DNA from: a bacterium
Lineage (GTDB): Bacteria > UBP13 > UBA5359
Assembly (NCBI GenBank): GCA_028685295.1
Contig: JAQUEL010000040.1
Location: forward strand, 1 to 17,478
DNA: 17,478 bases
Reading direction: 5' to 3'
Below the pieces are notes generated by a model, which saw only the letters and a program-made list of their open reading frames with translations, was not told where the DNA came from and did no database searches. Shown piece after piece: positions 7,144 through 15,829 of this stretch (position 1 is its first letter; each line of letters starts with the position of its first letter). The position numbers and the translations under genes were made by a program.

Positions 7144-8745
7144 ATGAATAACGAAAGAAAACGTACAATTTGGGCTCCGAGCGTGCTGCTGCTGTCAGCC
7201 TTCTCGATAGTTACAATCATTCTTCTCCTGAATCTGGGAGCTACCACACTATTCGATATGGATGAGCCTACCTATGCTCAAATAGCTCGAGAAATAGTTA
7301 AAACGGGAGACTGGGTAACCTTGCGTTTCAATGGTCTACCATGGTTCGATAAACCGCCTCTATTCTTCTGGCTGGTTGGAGCATCTTTTAAACTCTTCGG
7401 CTTTAATGAATTTGCCGTTCGTTTGCCATCCGTCCTTGCGGCTTTGGGAACGTTGATAATTACATATCTTTTAGGCTGTGCCTACTTTGGCAATCAGCGG
7501 CAGGGAATTAAAACCATGCTTATAACGGCCGGATGCTTGCAGTTCTATGTTATTGCCCGTCTGGCAGTGGTCGATATGCTTCTGACATTTTTTATTACCC
7601 TTGCTCTCTACTCTTTTGTGCTATGGCGCCAGGGCAAGCAAAACGCCATTTTACTAAGTTATGCAGCTATGGCGCTGGCTACAATGACCAAAGGGCCGGT
7701 AGGCGCTATAATACCGGCAGCCATAATAGTTATCTATCTCTGTCTGCAACGTCGACCTGGGGATATATTGCAGATGAAAATTCTACCGGGATTGCTTGTC
7801 TACTTTCTTTTGGCCGCACCATGGTACCTGGCTGAATACAATCTATACGGCAAAGTATTTATAGACGAATTTTTTGGTTACCGCACCTTCACAAGATACC
7901 TGCAACCGCTGGAACAGCAAAGCGGCCCCATATATTTTTATATTCTTTTCTTACTGATCGGCCTCTTTCCATGGTCTCTCTTCCTGCCGAGCGCCATTAC
8001 CGCATCTATTAAGAATAGAAGAGACCCTCTGCCTCTTGTTTGGGCAGGTTTTATTTTTCTCTTTTTTACCGGAGCCGCTACCAAGCTTCCTAATTACATG
8101 CTTCCGCTTTATCCAGCTCTGGCCCTAACCATAGCCGGCATGTGGCCTGAGAGCAATCCGCTCGATATCCGAGGACAACGACAGGCCTATAGTGGAGCAA
8201 TAGCATTAATAACGGCTTCCGCACTGCTGGCATGGGGTGTCTTTTGGTTGGCATATAACAAGCTGGACCCGGCGGTAGCAACGGCTCAGATCAAACGAAC
8301 ACTCCCCGTGCTAATGGTCTTACCGGCAGGCTTTGCAGTCTCCTGTCTTGTTGCAGCCGTAAGGCGAGAGGGCACTACTATCTATAAAGGCGTTACCTTA
8401 ACGGCATTATCCTTTATAACGCTCTTAGGGTTACTGGTCTTTCCGGCGCTTAACGCAACCAAGCCGCTGCCCGAACTGGCTGCTGAGGCCGCGACCTTGC
8501 TGGAGAATGATAAACCTATATACAGTTATGAGATGTTCAATGCCAGTATACCTTACTACTCCGAACATAGAATGCTCCGTTTGAAGTCAGTACAAGAGGT
8601 CTCAAAAGCATTACAGCATCGGGAGAATATGTTGATGCTTGTCAAGCAGATAAACTATGATGCTTTTCCGGCACATATCAAAGCCGACTTCGAGGTGGCA
8701 GCATCGGCAGGAAATATTTTGCTGCTCAAAGAGATACCGAAGTAA
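7144..8745 (+). CDS. ArnT/PMT-like membrane glycosyltransferase (GT39/GT83 type)
   Basis: 533 residues from ATG 7144, 2 nt after the GT2 stop; an in-frame ATG at 7105 would overlap the GT2 tail and add 13 non-membrane residues, so it is less likely. Ten or more hydrophobic segments are visible. The first periplasmic loop holds LFDMDEPTYAQIAREIVKTGDWVTLRF (read from 37; D40/E41 in the catalytic DEP.YA motif) followed by WFDKPPLFFWL, the hallmark of ArnT/PMT-family enzymes that use polyprenyl-phosphate sugars on the outer face of the inner membrane. Later TKLPNYMLPLYPALAL also fits. The short soluble C-terminal domain (from about 450) is as in ArnT. With the GT2 gene it forms a donor-maker and donor-user pair; the acceptor could be lipid A/LPS, another envelope glycan or protein. 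It is not called arnT because no aminoarabinose pathway gene is present. Confidence 0.88.
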   Translation: MNNERKRTIWAPSVLLLSAFSIVTIILLLNLGATTLFDMDEPTYAQIAREIVKTGDWVTLRFNGLPWFDKPPLFFWLVGASFKLFGFNEFAVRLPSVLAALGTLIITYLLGCAYFGNQRQGIKTMLITAGCLQFYVIARLAVVDMLLTFFITLALYSFVLWRQGKQNAILLSYAAMALATMTKGPVGAIIPAAIIVIYLCLQRRPGDILQMKILPGLLVYFLLAAPWYLAEYNLYGKVFIDEFFGYRTFTRYLQPLEQQSGPIYFYILFLLIGLFPWSLFLPSAITASIKNRRDPLPLVWAGFIFLFFTGAATKLPNYMLPLYPALALTIAGMWPESNPLDIRGQRQAYSGAIALITASALLAWGVFWLAYNKLDPAVATAQIKRTLPVLMVLPAGFAVSCLVAAVRREGTTIYKGVTLTALSFITLLGLLVFPALNATKPLPELAAEAATLLENDKPIYSYEMFNASIPYYSEHRMLRLKSVQEVSKALQHRENMLMLVKQINYDAFPAHIKADFEVAASAGNILLLKEIPK

Positions 8746-8774
8746 AGACTGATTGCCTGATACAATAAAGAACC

Positions 8775-8810
8775 GGAAGAGCGTAAGGCTACTACGCTTT
8801 ACGCTCTTCC
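8775..8810 (-). terminator. Hairpin terminator overlapping the aldo/keto reductase 3' end
   Basis: GGAAGAGCGTAA (8775-8786) and TTACGCTCTTCC (8799-8810) pair perfectly and extend three more pairs with one G-U, leaving a 6-nt loop. On the minus strand the stem is followed by the T-rich GGTTCTTTATTGT, so it fits a terminator for the aldo/keto reductase transcript; on the plus strand no T-run follows. Its first arm is made from the last codons and the stop of that gene. Confidence 0.6.
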
Positions 8811-9919
8811 ATGGCAGCCGCTGTTTCCTTCAACTGCTTGATTATCGGTATATGCTGAGGGCACCGGAGTTCGCATCGTCCGCACTCTACACAGACAGAT
8901 GCCCGCCTATCCTCATTTTTTTCCGGCTTGTGAAGCTCATCGTATCTTTCCACGGCCAGTTTTCGCAACCCGTAGACTCTATCCATATTCATTGCCGTAA
9001 AGTTTGCCGGAATATCAACGCCATTAGGGCAAGGCATACAGTAATTGCAGCCGGTACAATATAGGTCGGCCAGCCGTTTCAGCTCCTCAGCCAGTTTCAG
9101 TACACATCCGTATTCCTCGTTCGTCATTGGTTGCTCGCAGGAAGCTGAGGCCACATTCTCCTCCAGCATTTGCATACTGCCCATCCCGGATAGAGCAAGG
9201 CTGACATGGGGATTAGAGAGAACAAAGCGTATGGATAATTCTGGAGTACTAGATACGCCCGGCACGGCTCTCATAAGCTTTTCAGAAGGATGCATAAGCC
9301 TGCCTCCGGCTACAGGTCCCATAACGACTACACCCACTCCTTTGGAGTGGGCATAAGCAATAGCATCCTCATTACTGCGATCCAATAGATTATACTGAAG
9401 CGTTACTACCTCGAACTCACCGGTGTCGATAAGCTTTATAAGATTCTGCGGCGTATCGTGGAAAGAGATACAGCAATGCTTGAAAAGCCCTTCATCATAT
9501 GCTTTGCGCGCCTCCTGACCAAAGCCGCCTGGAACATCATACTTCTCCGTATATGCCTGCCAGTCCATACCGTGTACTACACAGTAAAAATCAATACAAT
9601 CGATCCCCAATCTATGCAGCGACCGATCGAGTGAGCGACGCCATATTTCAGGCGAAGCATGATTCCAGACAGGGTTTTTAGTAGAAATATATACTCTGCC
9701 ATCAAGATCCCTTAGAGCCTCCCCCAGGACAGCCTCACACTGTCCATTGCCGTAACCGGCTGCGGTATCAAAATAATTCACGCCCATCCTGGCCGCCCGC
9801 CTCAGCATCGGAATAGCTTCGGCCCTATTTATATCCTCTCCGGACATAGGAAGACGCATCGTCCCGAACCCCAGCCTGGATACTTTTACGCCTGTTTTAC
9901 CCAACTCCGTGTATTGCAT
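8792..9919 (-). CDS. Aldo/keto reductase with C-terminal 2x[4Fe-4S] ferredoxin-like domain
   Basis: 375 residues; ATG 9919 has AGGAG 8 nt upstream. The N-terminal TIM barrel (about 1-270) carries the full aldo/keto reductase tetrad D51, Y56, K81, H116, with FGTMRLP near the start and VGVVVMGPVAGG for cofactor binding. The C-terminal part (about 280-375) adds C288-C291-C294-C297 and C343-C346-C349-C353, each CxxCxxC plus a fourth Cys, as in predicted Fe-S aldo/keto reductases common in anaerobes. It presumably reduces a carbonyl compound or reoxidises NAD(P)H using Fe-S electron transfer; the substrate is unknown. It lies 58 nt after the manB stop on the same strand, so the two may share a transcript, and its stop is inside a terminator hairpin. 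Confidence 0.9.
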   Translation of the reverse strand: MQYTELGKTGVKVSRLGFGTMRLPMSGEDINRAEAIPMLRRAARMGVNYFDTAAGYGNGQCEAVLGEALRDLDGRVYISTKNPVWNHASPEIWRRSLDRSLHRLGIDCIDFYCVVHGMDWQAYTEKYDVPGGFGQEARKAYDEGLFKHCCISFHDTPQNLIKLIDTGEFEVVTLQYNLLDRSNEDAIAYAHSKGVGVVVMGPVAGGRLMHPSEKLMRAVPGVSSTPELSIRFVLSNPHVSLALSGMGSMQMLEENVASASCEQPMTNEEYGCVLKLAEELKRLADLYCTGCNYCMPCPNGVDIPANFTAMNMDRVYGLRKLAVERYDELHKPEKNEDRRASVCVECGRCELRCPQHIPIIKQLKETAAAMEERKA

Positions 9920-9977
9920 CGGCTCAGCTCCTTATTGGAATATTCAAAACGCCATCCTTGCCGTTATTTATGATTGA

Positions 9978-11336
9978 TTACTCTTCTCCCAAAAAATTAA
10001 GGATTTCCTCAGTTTTCTTCTTTAATAACTCTTTGTCACCGCGTGTTTCCACATTGAGCCTTACCACCGGCTCTGTGTTGGACATACGCAGATTAAAGCG
10101 CCAGCGATCAAATTCCAGGCCGATACCGTCCGTTCTGTCTATATGCAGGCCCCTGGGCCCATATTCTGTCAGAACCCTCTCTATAGCCTTAGCCGGATTG
10201 GCAAGCCGCCGATTAATCTCGCCGCTGACAGGATAAAGTTTCTCACGTTCGGATACAAGTTCAGATAGTTTTTTACCGCTGTTGCTCATTATCTCGAGCA
10301 CTATCAGCCAGGGTATCATGCCGCTATCGCAGTAAGCGAAATCTTTAAAGTAGTGATGAGCTGACATTTCGCCGCCGTAAACGGCATCCTCCGCCCTCAT
10401 ACGCTCTTTCATAAAGGCATGCCCCGTCTTATTCTCTATTGGAACACCTCCGGCCTCCCTGACTATCTCTATAGTATTCCAGGTCAATCTGGGATCATGA
10501 ACGATACCGGCACCGGAATGTCGTTTCAATATCTGTGAAGCCAGCAGACCTACAATGTAATATCCTTCTATGAATTCTCCGTTCTCATCGAAAAAGAAGC
10601 AACGATCATAATCTCCATCCCAGGCAATACCTATCTCCGCCTTCTCCCGCCGGACCGCTTCAGCCGTTATTTTACGGTTTTCCGTCAGCAACGGATTAGG
10701 CACGCCATTGGGGAATGTTCCATCGGGCGTAAAAAGAAGTTTGATAAAATCGCAAGGCAGATGCTTCTCCAGAGCATCCATAACTATGCCGGCACCACCG
10801 TTGCCGGCATTGCAGACAACCTTGAAGGGCTTGATCTTTGCAGCATCTATAAAGCTGAGCAGGCACTCTATATATGCAGGCATAATATTCATTTTCTCCA
10901 CATCTCCTGCTATTCGGCCGGTTACCTCCTTGCCGGCAATCACCAGCGCCTCTATCTCTCTCAGCCCCGAATCACCGCTTATAGGTCTTGATTGCTCCCG
11001 CACCAGCTTCATACCATTATAGTCTGCCGGGTTATGACTGGCGGTAACCATTATTCCCCCATCCAATTCCAAATGAGCCGTGGCAAAGTATATCTGCTCT
11101 GTTCCACAAAGCCCTATATCCACCACGTCTACTCCGGCTTTGACAAGCCCTCTGGTCAGAGCACCGGCCAGGGTCAGGCTGGAAAGACGAATATCATATC
11201 CAACGGCAACCTTTTTAGGCTGCAACAGAGCGGCATATGCCTGTCCTATACGATAAGCCATCTCCTCATTAAGTTCATCAGGCACCCTGCCGCGAATATC
11301 ATACGCCTTAAACGCTGCGATTTTCATAGTGCTCAT
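9978..11336 (-). CDS. manB: Phosphomannomutase (ManB/CpsG type)
   Basis: 452 residues, the size of enterobacterial ManB/CpsG. All four active-site elements of the alpha-D-phosphohexomutase family are present: phosphoserine loop TASHNP (98-103, S100), metal loop DGDYDR (240-245), sugar-binding GGEMSAHHYF (321-330) and phosphate loop RMSNTEPVVR (417-426). The wording SAHHYFKDFAYCDSGMIPWL and the N-terminal FKAYDIRGRVPDELNEEMAYR follow ManB closely, which favours phosphomannomutase over phosphoglucomutase, although many relatives act on both. It interconverts mannose-6-phosphate and mannose-1-phosphate in the cytosol for GDP-mannose and derived sugars. ATG 11336 has AGGAGGG upstream. It sits between the activase (84 nt upstream) and the aldo/keto reductase, not next to other sugar genes. 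Confidence 0.9.
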   Translation of the reverse strand: MSTMKIAAFKAYDIRGRVPDELNEEMAYRIGQAYAALLQPKKVAVGYDIRLSSLTLAGALTRGLVKAGVDVVDIGLCGTEQIYFATAHLELDGGIMVTASHNPADYNGMKLVREQSRPISGDSGLREIEALVIAGKEVTGRIAGDVEKMNIMPAYIECLLSFIDAAKIKPFKVVCNAGNGGAGIVMDALEKHLPCDFIKLLFTPDGTFPNGVPNPLLTENRKITAEAVRREKAEIGIAWDGDYDRCFFFDENGEFIEGYYIVGLLASQILKRHSGAGIVHDPRLTWNTIEIVREAGGVPIENKTGHAFMKERMRAEDAVYGGEMSAHHYFKDFAYCDSGMIPWLIVLEIMSNSGKKLSELVSEREKLYPVSGEINRRLANPAKAIERVLTEYGPRGLHIDRTDGIGLEFDRWRFNLRMSNTEPVVRLNVETRGDKELLKKKTEEILNFLGEE

Positions 11337-11375
11337 TATTCCCTCCTGCTATTAAACTTTTCTTTCTACTCGAAT

Positions 11376-11404
11376 ATATTACCCAATACCCGCCATTAAG
11401 ACAA
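11376..11404 (-). promoter_or_regulatory. Candidate promoter of manB
   Basis: In the 84-bp gap after the activase gene, minus-strand TTGTCT (11399-11404) and TAATAT (11376-11381) are 17 nt apart, each matching consensus at 4 of 6 positions. It would allow manB and the aldo/keto reductase to be expressed apart from the activase. Support is only from spacing and partial match. Confidence 0.3.
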
Positions 11405-11420
11405 CCGGTCATGCATCAAA

Positions 11421-14400
11421 TTATCCTCTGCAGGCAAAGATATCATGTGCCTGAGCCATGAACGCTGCTAATCTGGCATCTCGTCCGGCATCGGCAAATC
11501 CATCATAATCCAGGCTGAGAAAGGGTATGCCATTATGGAAACGACGCAGCTTATGTCCAAGCGATGCAGCGATATTACCCGGCATGCAGTTGAACGGTAT
11601 CACGCTGATAACACCAGCCAGGCCGCGCATGGCAAAGTCTTCCGCCTTTCCCATGCTGCAGATGGCTTCACCCCCTATAGTCCTGTGGAGATAGTTAGAA
11701 CCATTGGCAATGACCTCTTGAGGTGAGATATCGTCAAAGCCATTCATAAACGGAAGAGTAGCGTTAAAAAGGCTATGCTCATCTCTGACCGCAAGCTGTG
11801 CCAGCATCTTTTTGGTTATACCATCCTTCAAATCTTCCCAGCTCCACGTGTCCCTGAATGCGTCCAAATGAAGTATGCCGCCGATAAGGTTGGAATAACC
11901 GAAAAATTCGGTAAGCGGCGCCAGCCAGGCTTCCCCTCCGGCTGCCTCTACCTTGCGCATCACATTCTGATTGGCACGGGCATGTATGCGAACATAGAAC
12001 TCACCGACAACTCCTACCAACGGCCGCTCACAGTAATCACAAATAGAAGCAAACTCATCTCTAGCTGAATGTAATAGATCAATCAACAGCGTCAGATGCG
12101 TGCCGTTCAGAAGCCTCATACGCCCTGCCGGTCCGGAGATACGACAACGCTGCCGAGGCAGCAGCTCGCAGAGCGCCTGAATATTACGCTCAAATATTGC
12201 GTCTGCCGTACCTGCCGTACGTTCGTAAGGGCGGGCATGATGCAGCATCTTCTCCATCATATCATGTGCTACCAGAGCATCCCAGGCCAACAACGACATC
12301 TCTATGCCATAGCCTGCATCATAATTGCTGTTGCCTAAAGTTACTATATTAACCTCTTCAAGTCCTAGCCTGGCCAGAATATCCTTTTGCAGCATATAGT
12401 ACATACCATAGCGGCACGGCCCTTCTGAAGCCCCTTGGAAGAATGCTTCCTTACGTGGATTGAAATCCGGCTGCATAACCCTTTCGATTATGTCCTGGGT
12501 TGTATAAAGCATCGGCACGCAAACATCTTCGGATATATGGCTCCGTGCCAGGTTCAAACCGGAATCCTTGGAAAGCGGCAGAACATCGGCATCAATATCG
12601 AATGCTCTCATTACACCAGCCAGTACCCTGGCCCCCTCGGAGGCATAAGGCAGCCATAAACGCTTTCCCTTTATCCATGCCAGCGGCGTATCTGTGGCAG
12701 AGATCTTACGCTCTTTATTACCGGCGACGGCAGATGTATCGGCAAATGCCTCCAGCCTGGTTATAACCCCGGCATCGGCTGTATGCTCATCGAGCTGCAT
12801 AGCGTAACAGGGCATATTCATCTCTTCTCTGAAAAATATATTGGCAAATGAATCCGGACCGCAACCAAAATAGGTCAGAATAACCGCTCTGAGTCGCTTG
12901 TCACGTTTAAGAAGCTTGGCTGCAGCCAGCTTTTTCTGAATTTGGCGAGAAAATATATTAGGCCAGACATCATTAGAGCGCTCCTTTGACAGCGGCAAAA
13001 AATCCATGGGAATGGCCGGGATACCCAAATCCCTTATCTTCTTGCCTATATCCATGTTAACCATTTTATCGTACAATGTGTATGGCCTGCCTATAACTAT
13101 AAATGCCTCTTCCTCGTCACCCAGTTTCTGATAAATTTCAGAGCCTCGTGCTTCTACCCAATCATGTAAACGCTTCAAAGCAGTCATTCCGGCCTTTACT
13201 GCTTTATCGGTTGCACTCTTGCCGAATCCTAACTCGCGCCCCAATTCACCGAGAACCCGTATTACATGGCCCTCTCCTCTTTTAAAGAAGAAACATGGTG
13301 ATAAGAGATTTACTCCGGAGTTCTCATCAAGCCGTAAGGCGGCGGCTGTTAGATCAGGGCCAGCCTGCACATAGGGACAGGTATAGCTTTGCCGTATACT
13401 TTCATCATTAATTTCCGCATTGATAACACGCGGCATAAAAAGATAATCCACGCCTTTCTTAATAACGTCGGCTACATGCCCATGAGCAACCTTTACAGGA
13501 TAACAAGGCTCGCTCATAACACGCCTAATTCCGTCACGCACAATAGATTTATTGGTAGGTGCGGAAGGAACCACGTCGAAACCCAGTTCGGCAAAAAAAC
13601 CGGCAAACAGGGGAAAATACTCTTCAAACATCAGGCCGCGTGGAATACCTACTCTGGGTGCACCGGGTAATGGTTTTGTCCGGCAGACATTCATCAGCAT
13701 CTCTTCTCGTTCAGCAAAGAGATCGGGCAAGCATCTATCGGATACCTTCTTATGAACAGCGCTATATTTCTCGCATCTGTCGTTATAGAAGTATTTCGGC
13801 CCACCCTCTATCTGGAAAGTATTCACGTCACAGTTATTGGGGCAGCTTTTGCATTCAAATGACGACACATTATAAACGGCACCGGCCAGCTGAGAGAATC
13901 CCTTAAACGATGTATTCTCCGGGCAGTTATCATAAGCTATTCCAGCCACCCCGACAGCGCCTGTCAAATGCGGATAAGGCGGCACCACGATCTTCTTGCC
14001 CAAAAGAGTTTCAAAAGCAGCCACCATACCTGTGTTAAAAGCCACGGCTCCCTGAAAAGCTATACGATCTCCCATAACCCGGTTGCCTATATTCTTATGG
14101 AGATAATTCTTGACGGAGGCCAGGCATATGCCTGCGCAGAGATCCGACTGCGGAACGTTGTTCTGCTGAAAAAAGAGGATAGCAGATTCAGTAAACACAG
14201 TACAGTTCCAATCAAGCTCGGGTGGATTGCTTCCTTTCAATGCCAGATCGCCGAATTCCTCTATCGGAATACCTAAACGTGCCGCCTGCTTCTCCAAAAA
14301 TGCACCGCAGCCTGCGGCACAGGCTTTGTTCATCTCAAAATCCACGAGAACCCCATTATTGAGCCTTATGTATTTGGAATCCTGGCCACCTATTTCCAGG

Positions 14401-15641
14401 ATAGTATCTATCTCCGGTGCAAAGATCATAGCGCCATTGGCTTGCGCGGTAATCTCATTGCGAATAATATCGGCACCTATATAATCGCCTGTCAGATACC
14501 GCCCGGAGCCTGTCGTGCCGGCGACAATACGGCTAATATGATAATCGCTGGATTGCTCTTCAATATGAGCCAGCACATCTTGCACAGCGGTTAAGGGATC
14601 GCCGTCGGTCTTTCTATAATACGAAGCCAGAACACGGTATTCATTTCCTTCCCTGGTTATCAAGACGGCCTTGGTGCTTACTGAGCCTATATCCACTCCC
14701 AAGGCAGCAGTCTCTATCTCCTTGCGATATCCGTCGGCCTTTTTGCTGCCCATAACCTGTGATAATCTGAGCTTCAGCGGTTTAACACGAGCATAGCTGA
14801 ACGGCCTGGATGCCAACTCATTCAAGCTATTGAAAAGATCCGTTTTTACGATACTCTTGGCGGCTTTCAATGCCGCACCGATAGCGCCAAGATGACGATA
14901 ATTCTCAGGAACAAACAGGTCATTTTCCGTTAAACCTATTTCTTGTGCCAGATACTTGATTACAGCTTTATTGGCAGCCACACCACCGATAAGAGCTATA
15001 CCTTGCTCAAAATCCTTACCACGGGCTATGCCGGAGCTGTAATTCCGGCAAATAGCCTGGTGTATGCCTGCGGCTATCCTCTCGCGAGGGGTTCCCTTTT
15101 GATAAAGATGAACAATATCCGATTCAGTGAAAACAGCACACCTTCCGGAAAGAGTGGCCGGGTTATCAGTCTGATAGGCCGTATCGGCAAATTCAGTCAA
15201 TGAAAGAAAATTCAGCCGTCGGTGCATATGATCAAGAAAAGAGCCGGAACCTGCAGCACATTTACTTCCCATGGAACTGTCCTCGACCACCAACCTGCCT
15301 GTTCTGTCATTCCTGGCAAGATGAATAAAACGCTGGGTTTCTCTTCCCATCTCCACAAGAGTTCTTATATCCGGATAATATCGGCTGCAGGCGGCGGCTA
15401 AAGCGCTGGTTTCATCCACCTCATCGCTTCCCAATCCGCTTATCCTGCCGTTACCGGTAATGCCGAACAGCATCTCTTCATCCAGCAATCCTGCGCTGTT
15501 CATCTCGGATAATAGCTCGTTCAAGCGATACAACGCCCGCCCCTGTACTTCAACCAGCCGCAGGTCAAGTATTGAACCCTCCTCGTCCAGAATGACGGTT
15601 TTCAAGGTTTCTGCGCCTATATCTACTCCTAACTTACGCAT
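11421..15641 (-). CDS. Double BadF/HgdC-type acyl-CoA dehydratase activase fused to DUF2229 and HgdB-like regions
   Basis: 1406 residues; ATG 15641 has GGAGG 10 nt upstream. Two ASKHA ATPase domains come first. Domain 1 (1 to about 262) has GVDIGAETLKT and Cys pair C128 (KCAAGSGSFLD) and C168 (GRCAVFTES). Domain 2 (about 312-572) has GVDIGSVSTKAV, EIGGQDSK (416-423), C441 (ACAAGCGAFLE) and C480 (NCTVFTES). In HgdC such a Cys pair binds the [4Fe-4S] cluster shared by the dimer, so this chain may mimic the dimer. Then follow a Cys group (C597, C600, C604, C623), a DUF2229-type region (about 660-880) and an HgdB-like C-terminal part (to about 1390). HgdC uses ATP to drive one electron into 2-hydroxyacyl-CoA dehydratases. 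Large proteins of this build occur in many anaerobes with no proven substrate. No dehydratase subunit genes lie beside it. Domain 1 lacks EIGGQDSK (VEMGRETQ instead), so it may not hydrolyse ATP normally. Confidence 0.9.
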   Translation of the reverse strand: MRKLGVDIGAETLKTVILDEEGSILDLRLVEVQGRALYRLNELLSEMNSAGLLDEEMLFGITGNGRISGLGSDEVDETSALAAACSRYYPDIRTLVEMGRETQRFIHLARNDRTGRLVVEDSSMGSKCAAGSGSFLDHMHRRLNFLSLTEFADTAYQTDNPATLSGRCAVFTESDIVHLYQKGTPRERIAAGIHQAICRNYSSGIARGKDFEQGIALIGGVAANKAVIKYLAQEIGLTENDLFVPENYRHLGAIGAALKAAKSIVKTDLFNSLNELASRPFSYARVKPLKLRLSQVMGSKKADGYRKEIETAALGVDIGSVSTKAVLITREGNEYRVLASYYRKTDGDPLTAVQDVLAHIEEQSSDYHISRIVAGTTGSGRYLTGDYIGADIIRNEITAQANGAMIFAPEIDTILEIGGQDSKYIRLNNGVLVDFEMNKACAAGCGAFLEKQAARLGIPIEEFGDLALKGSNPPELDWNCTVFTESAILFFQQNNVPQSDLCAGICLASVKNYLHKNIGNRVMGDRIAFQGAVAFNTGMVAAFETLLGKKIVVPPYPHLTGAVGVAGIAYDNCPENTSFKGFSQLAGAVYNVSSFECKSCPNNCDVNTFQIEGGPKYFYNDRCEKYSAVHKKVSDRCLPDLFAEREEMLMNVCRTKPLPGAPRVGIPRGLMFEEYFPLFAGFFAELGFDVVPSAPTNKSIVRDGIRRVMSEPCYPVKVAHGHVADVIKKGVDYLFMPRVINAEINDESIRQSYTCPYVQAGPDLTAAALRLDENSGVNLLSPCFFFKRGEGHVIRVLGELGRELGFGKSATDKAVKAGMTALKRLHDWVEARGSEIYQKLGDEEEAFIVIGRPYTLYDKMVNMDIGKKIRDLGIPAIPMDFLPLSKERSNDVWPNIFSRQIQKKLAAAKLLKRDKRLRAVILTYFGCGPDSFANIFFREEMNMPCYAMQLDEHTADAGVITRLEAFADTSAVAGNKERKISATDTPLAWIKGKRLWLPYASEGARVLAGVMRAFDIDADVLPLSKDSGLNLARSHISEDVCVPMLYTTQDIIERVMQPDFNPRKEAFFQGASEGPCRYGMYYMLQKDILARLGLEEVNIVTLGNSNYDAGYGIEMSLLAWDALVAHDMMEKMLHHARPYERTAGTADAIFERNIQALCELLPRQRCRISGPAGRMRLLNGTHLTLLIDLLHSARDEFASICDYCERPLVGVVGEFYVRIHARANQNVMRKVEAAGGEAWLAPLTEFFGYSNLIGGILHLDAFRDTWSWEDLKDGITKKMLAQLAVRDEHSLFNATLPFMNGFDDISPQEVIANGSNYLHRTIGGEAICSMGKAEDFAMRGLAGVISVIPFNCMPGNIAASLGHKLRRFHNGIPFLSLDYDGFADAGRDARLAAFMAQAHDIFACRG

Positions 15642-15679
15642 CTGAAGCTATCCTCCAAACAAATAATCCCTTACTGAAT

Positions 15680-15709
15680 ATTATATTATATAGCAATCGG
15701 CAATTGCAA
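15680..15709 (-). promoter_or_regulatory. Candidate promoter of the activase operon
   Basis: Minus-strand TTGCAA (15704-15709), 18 nt, TATAAT (15680-15685), about 40 bp before the activase ATG. The -35 lies inside the palindrome GCAATTGC (15700-15707), itself flanked by TAGCA (15691-15695) and TGCTA (15712-15716), a possible regulator site. Good consensus match in the right place. Confidence 0.45.
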
Positions 15710-15779
15710 AATGCTATGAGCTTAGCCGGTGCAAAAATCAAGCCTAAAGAGCAAGCAAGTTTATTGTCGGAGAATTGAA

Positions 15780-15818
15780 GTGCGGTTGCTGATTGCCAAA
15801 TTTATCTACCTCCGCTAA
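15780..15818 (+). CDS. Possible 12-codon leader ORF before the DUF362 gene
   Basis: GTG at 15780 has GGAG 7 nt upstream (15769-15772) and opens a 12-codon frame (MRLLIAKFIYLR if started with Met) ending in TAA at 15816-15818, 11 nt before the DUF362 ATG. The DUF362 start itself shows no Shine-Dalgarno site, and no in-frame upstream ATG, GTG or TTG exists before a stop. The small frame may therefore deliver ribosomes to the next start by coupling. Length is so short that chance is possible. Confidence 0.3.
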   Translation: MRLLIAKFIYLR

Positions 15819-15829
15819 AATCAATTATT

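Noticed and set aside
7533-7835. 100-codon plus-strand frame inside the ArnT-like gene
   Set aside because: Out-of-frame reading within a clear membrane glycosyltransferase; no ribosome site and no family motifs.
11421-15641. Possibility that the 1406-residue protein is an artefact of two fused genes
   Set aside because: The frame is open throughout with consistent composition, and large double-activase proteins of about this length are known in anaerobes.
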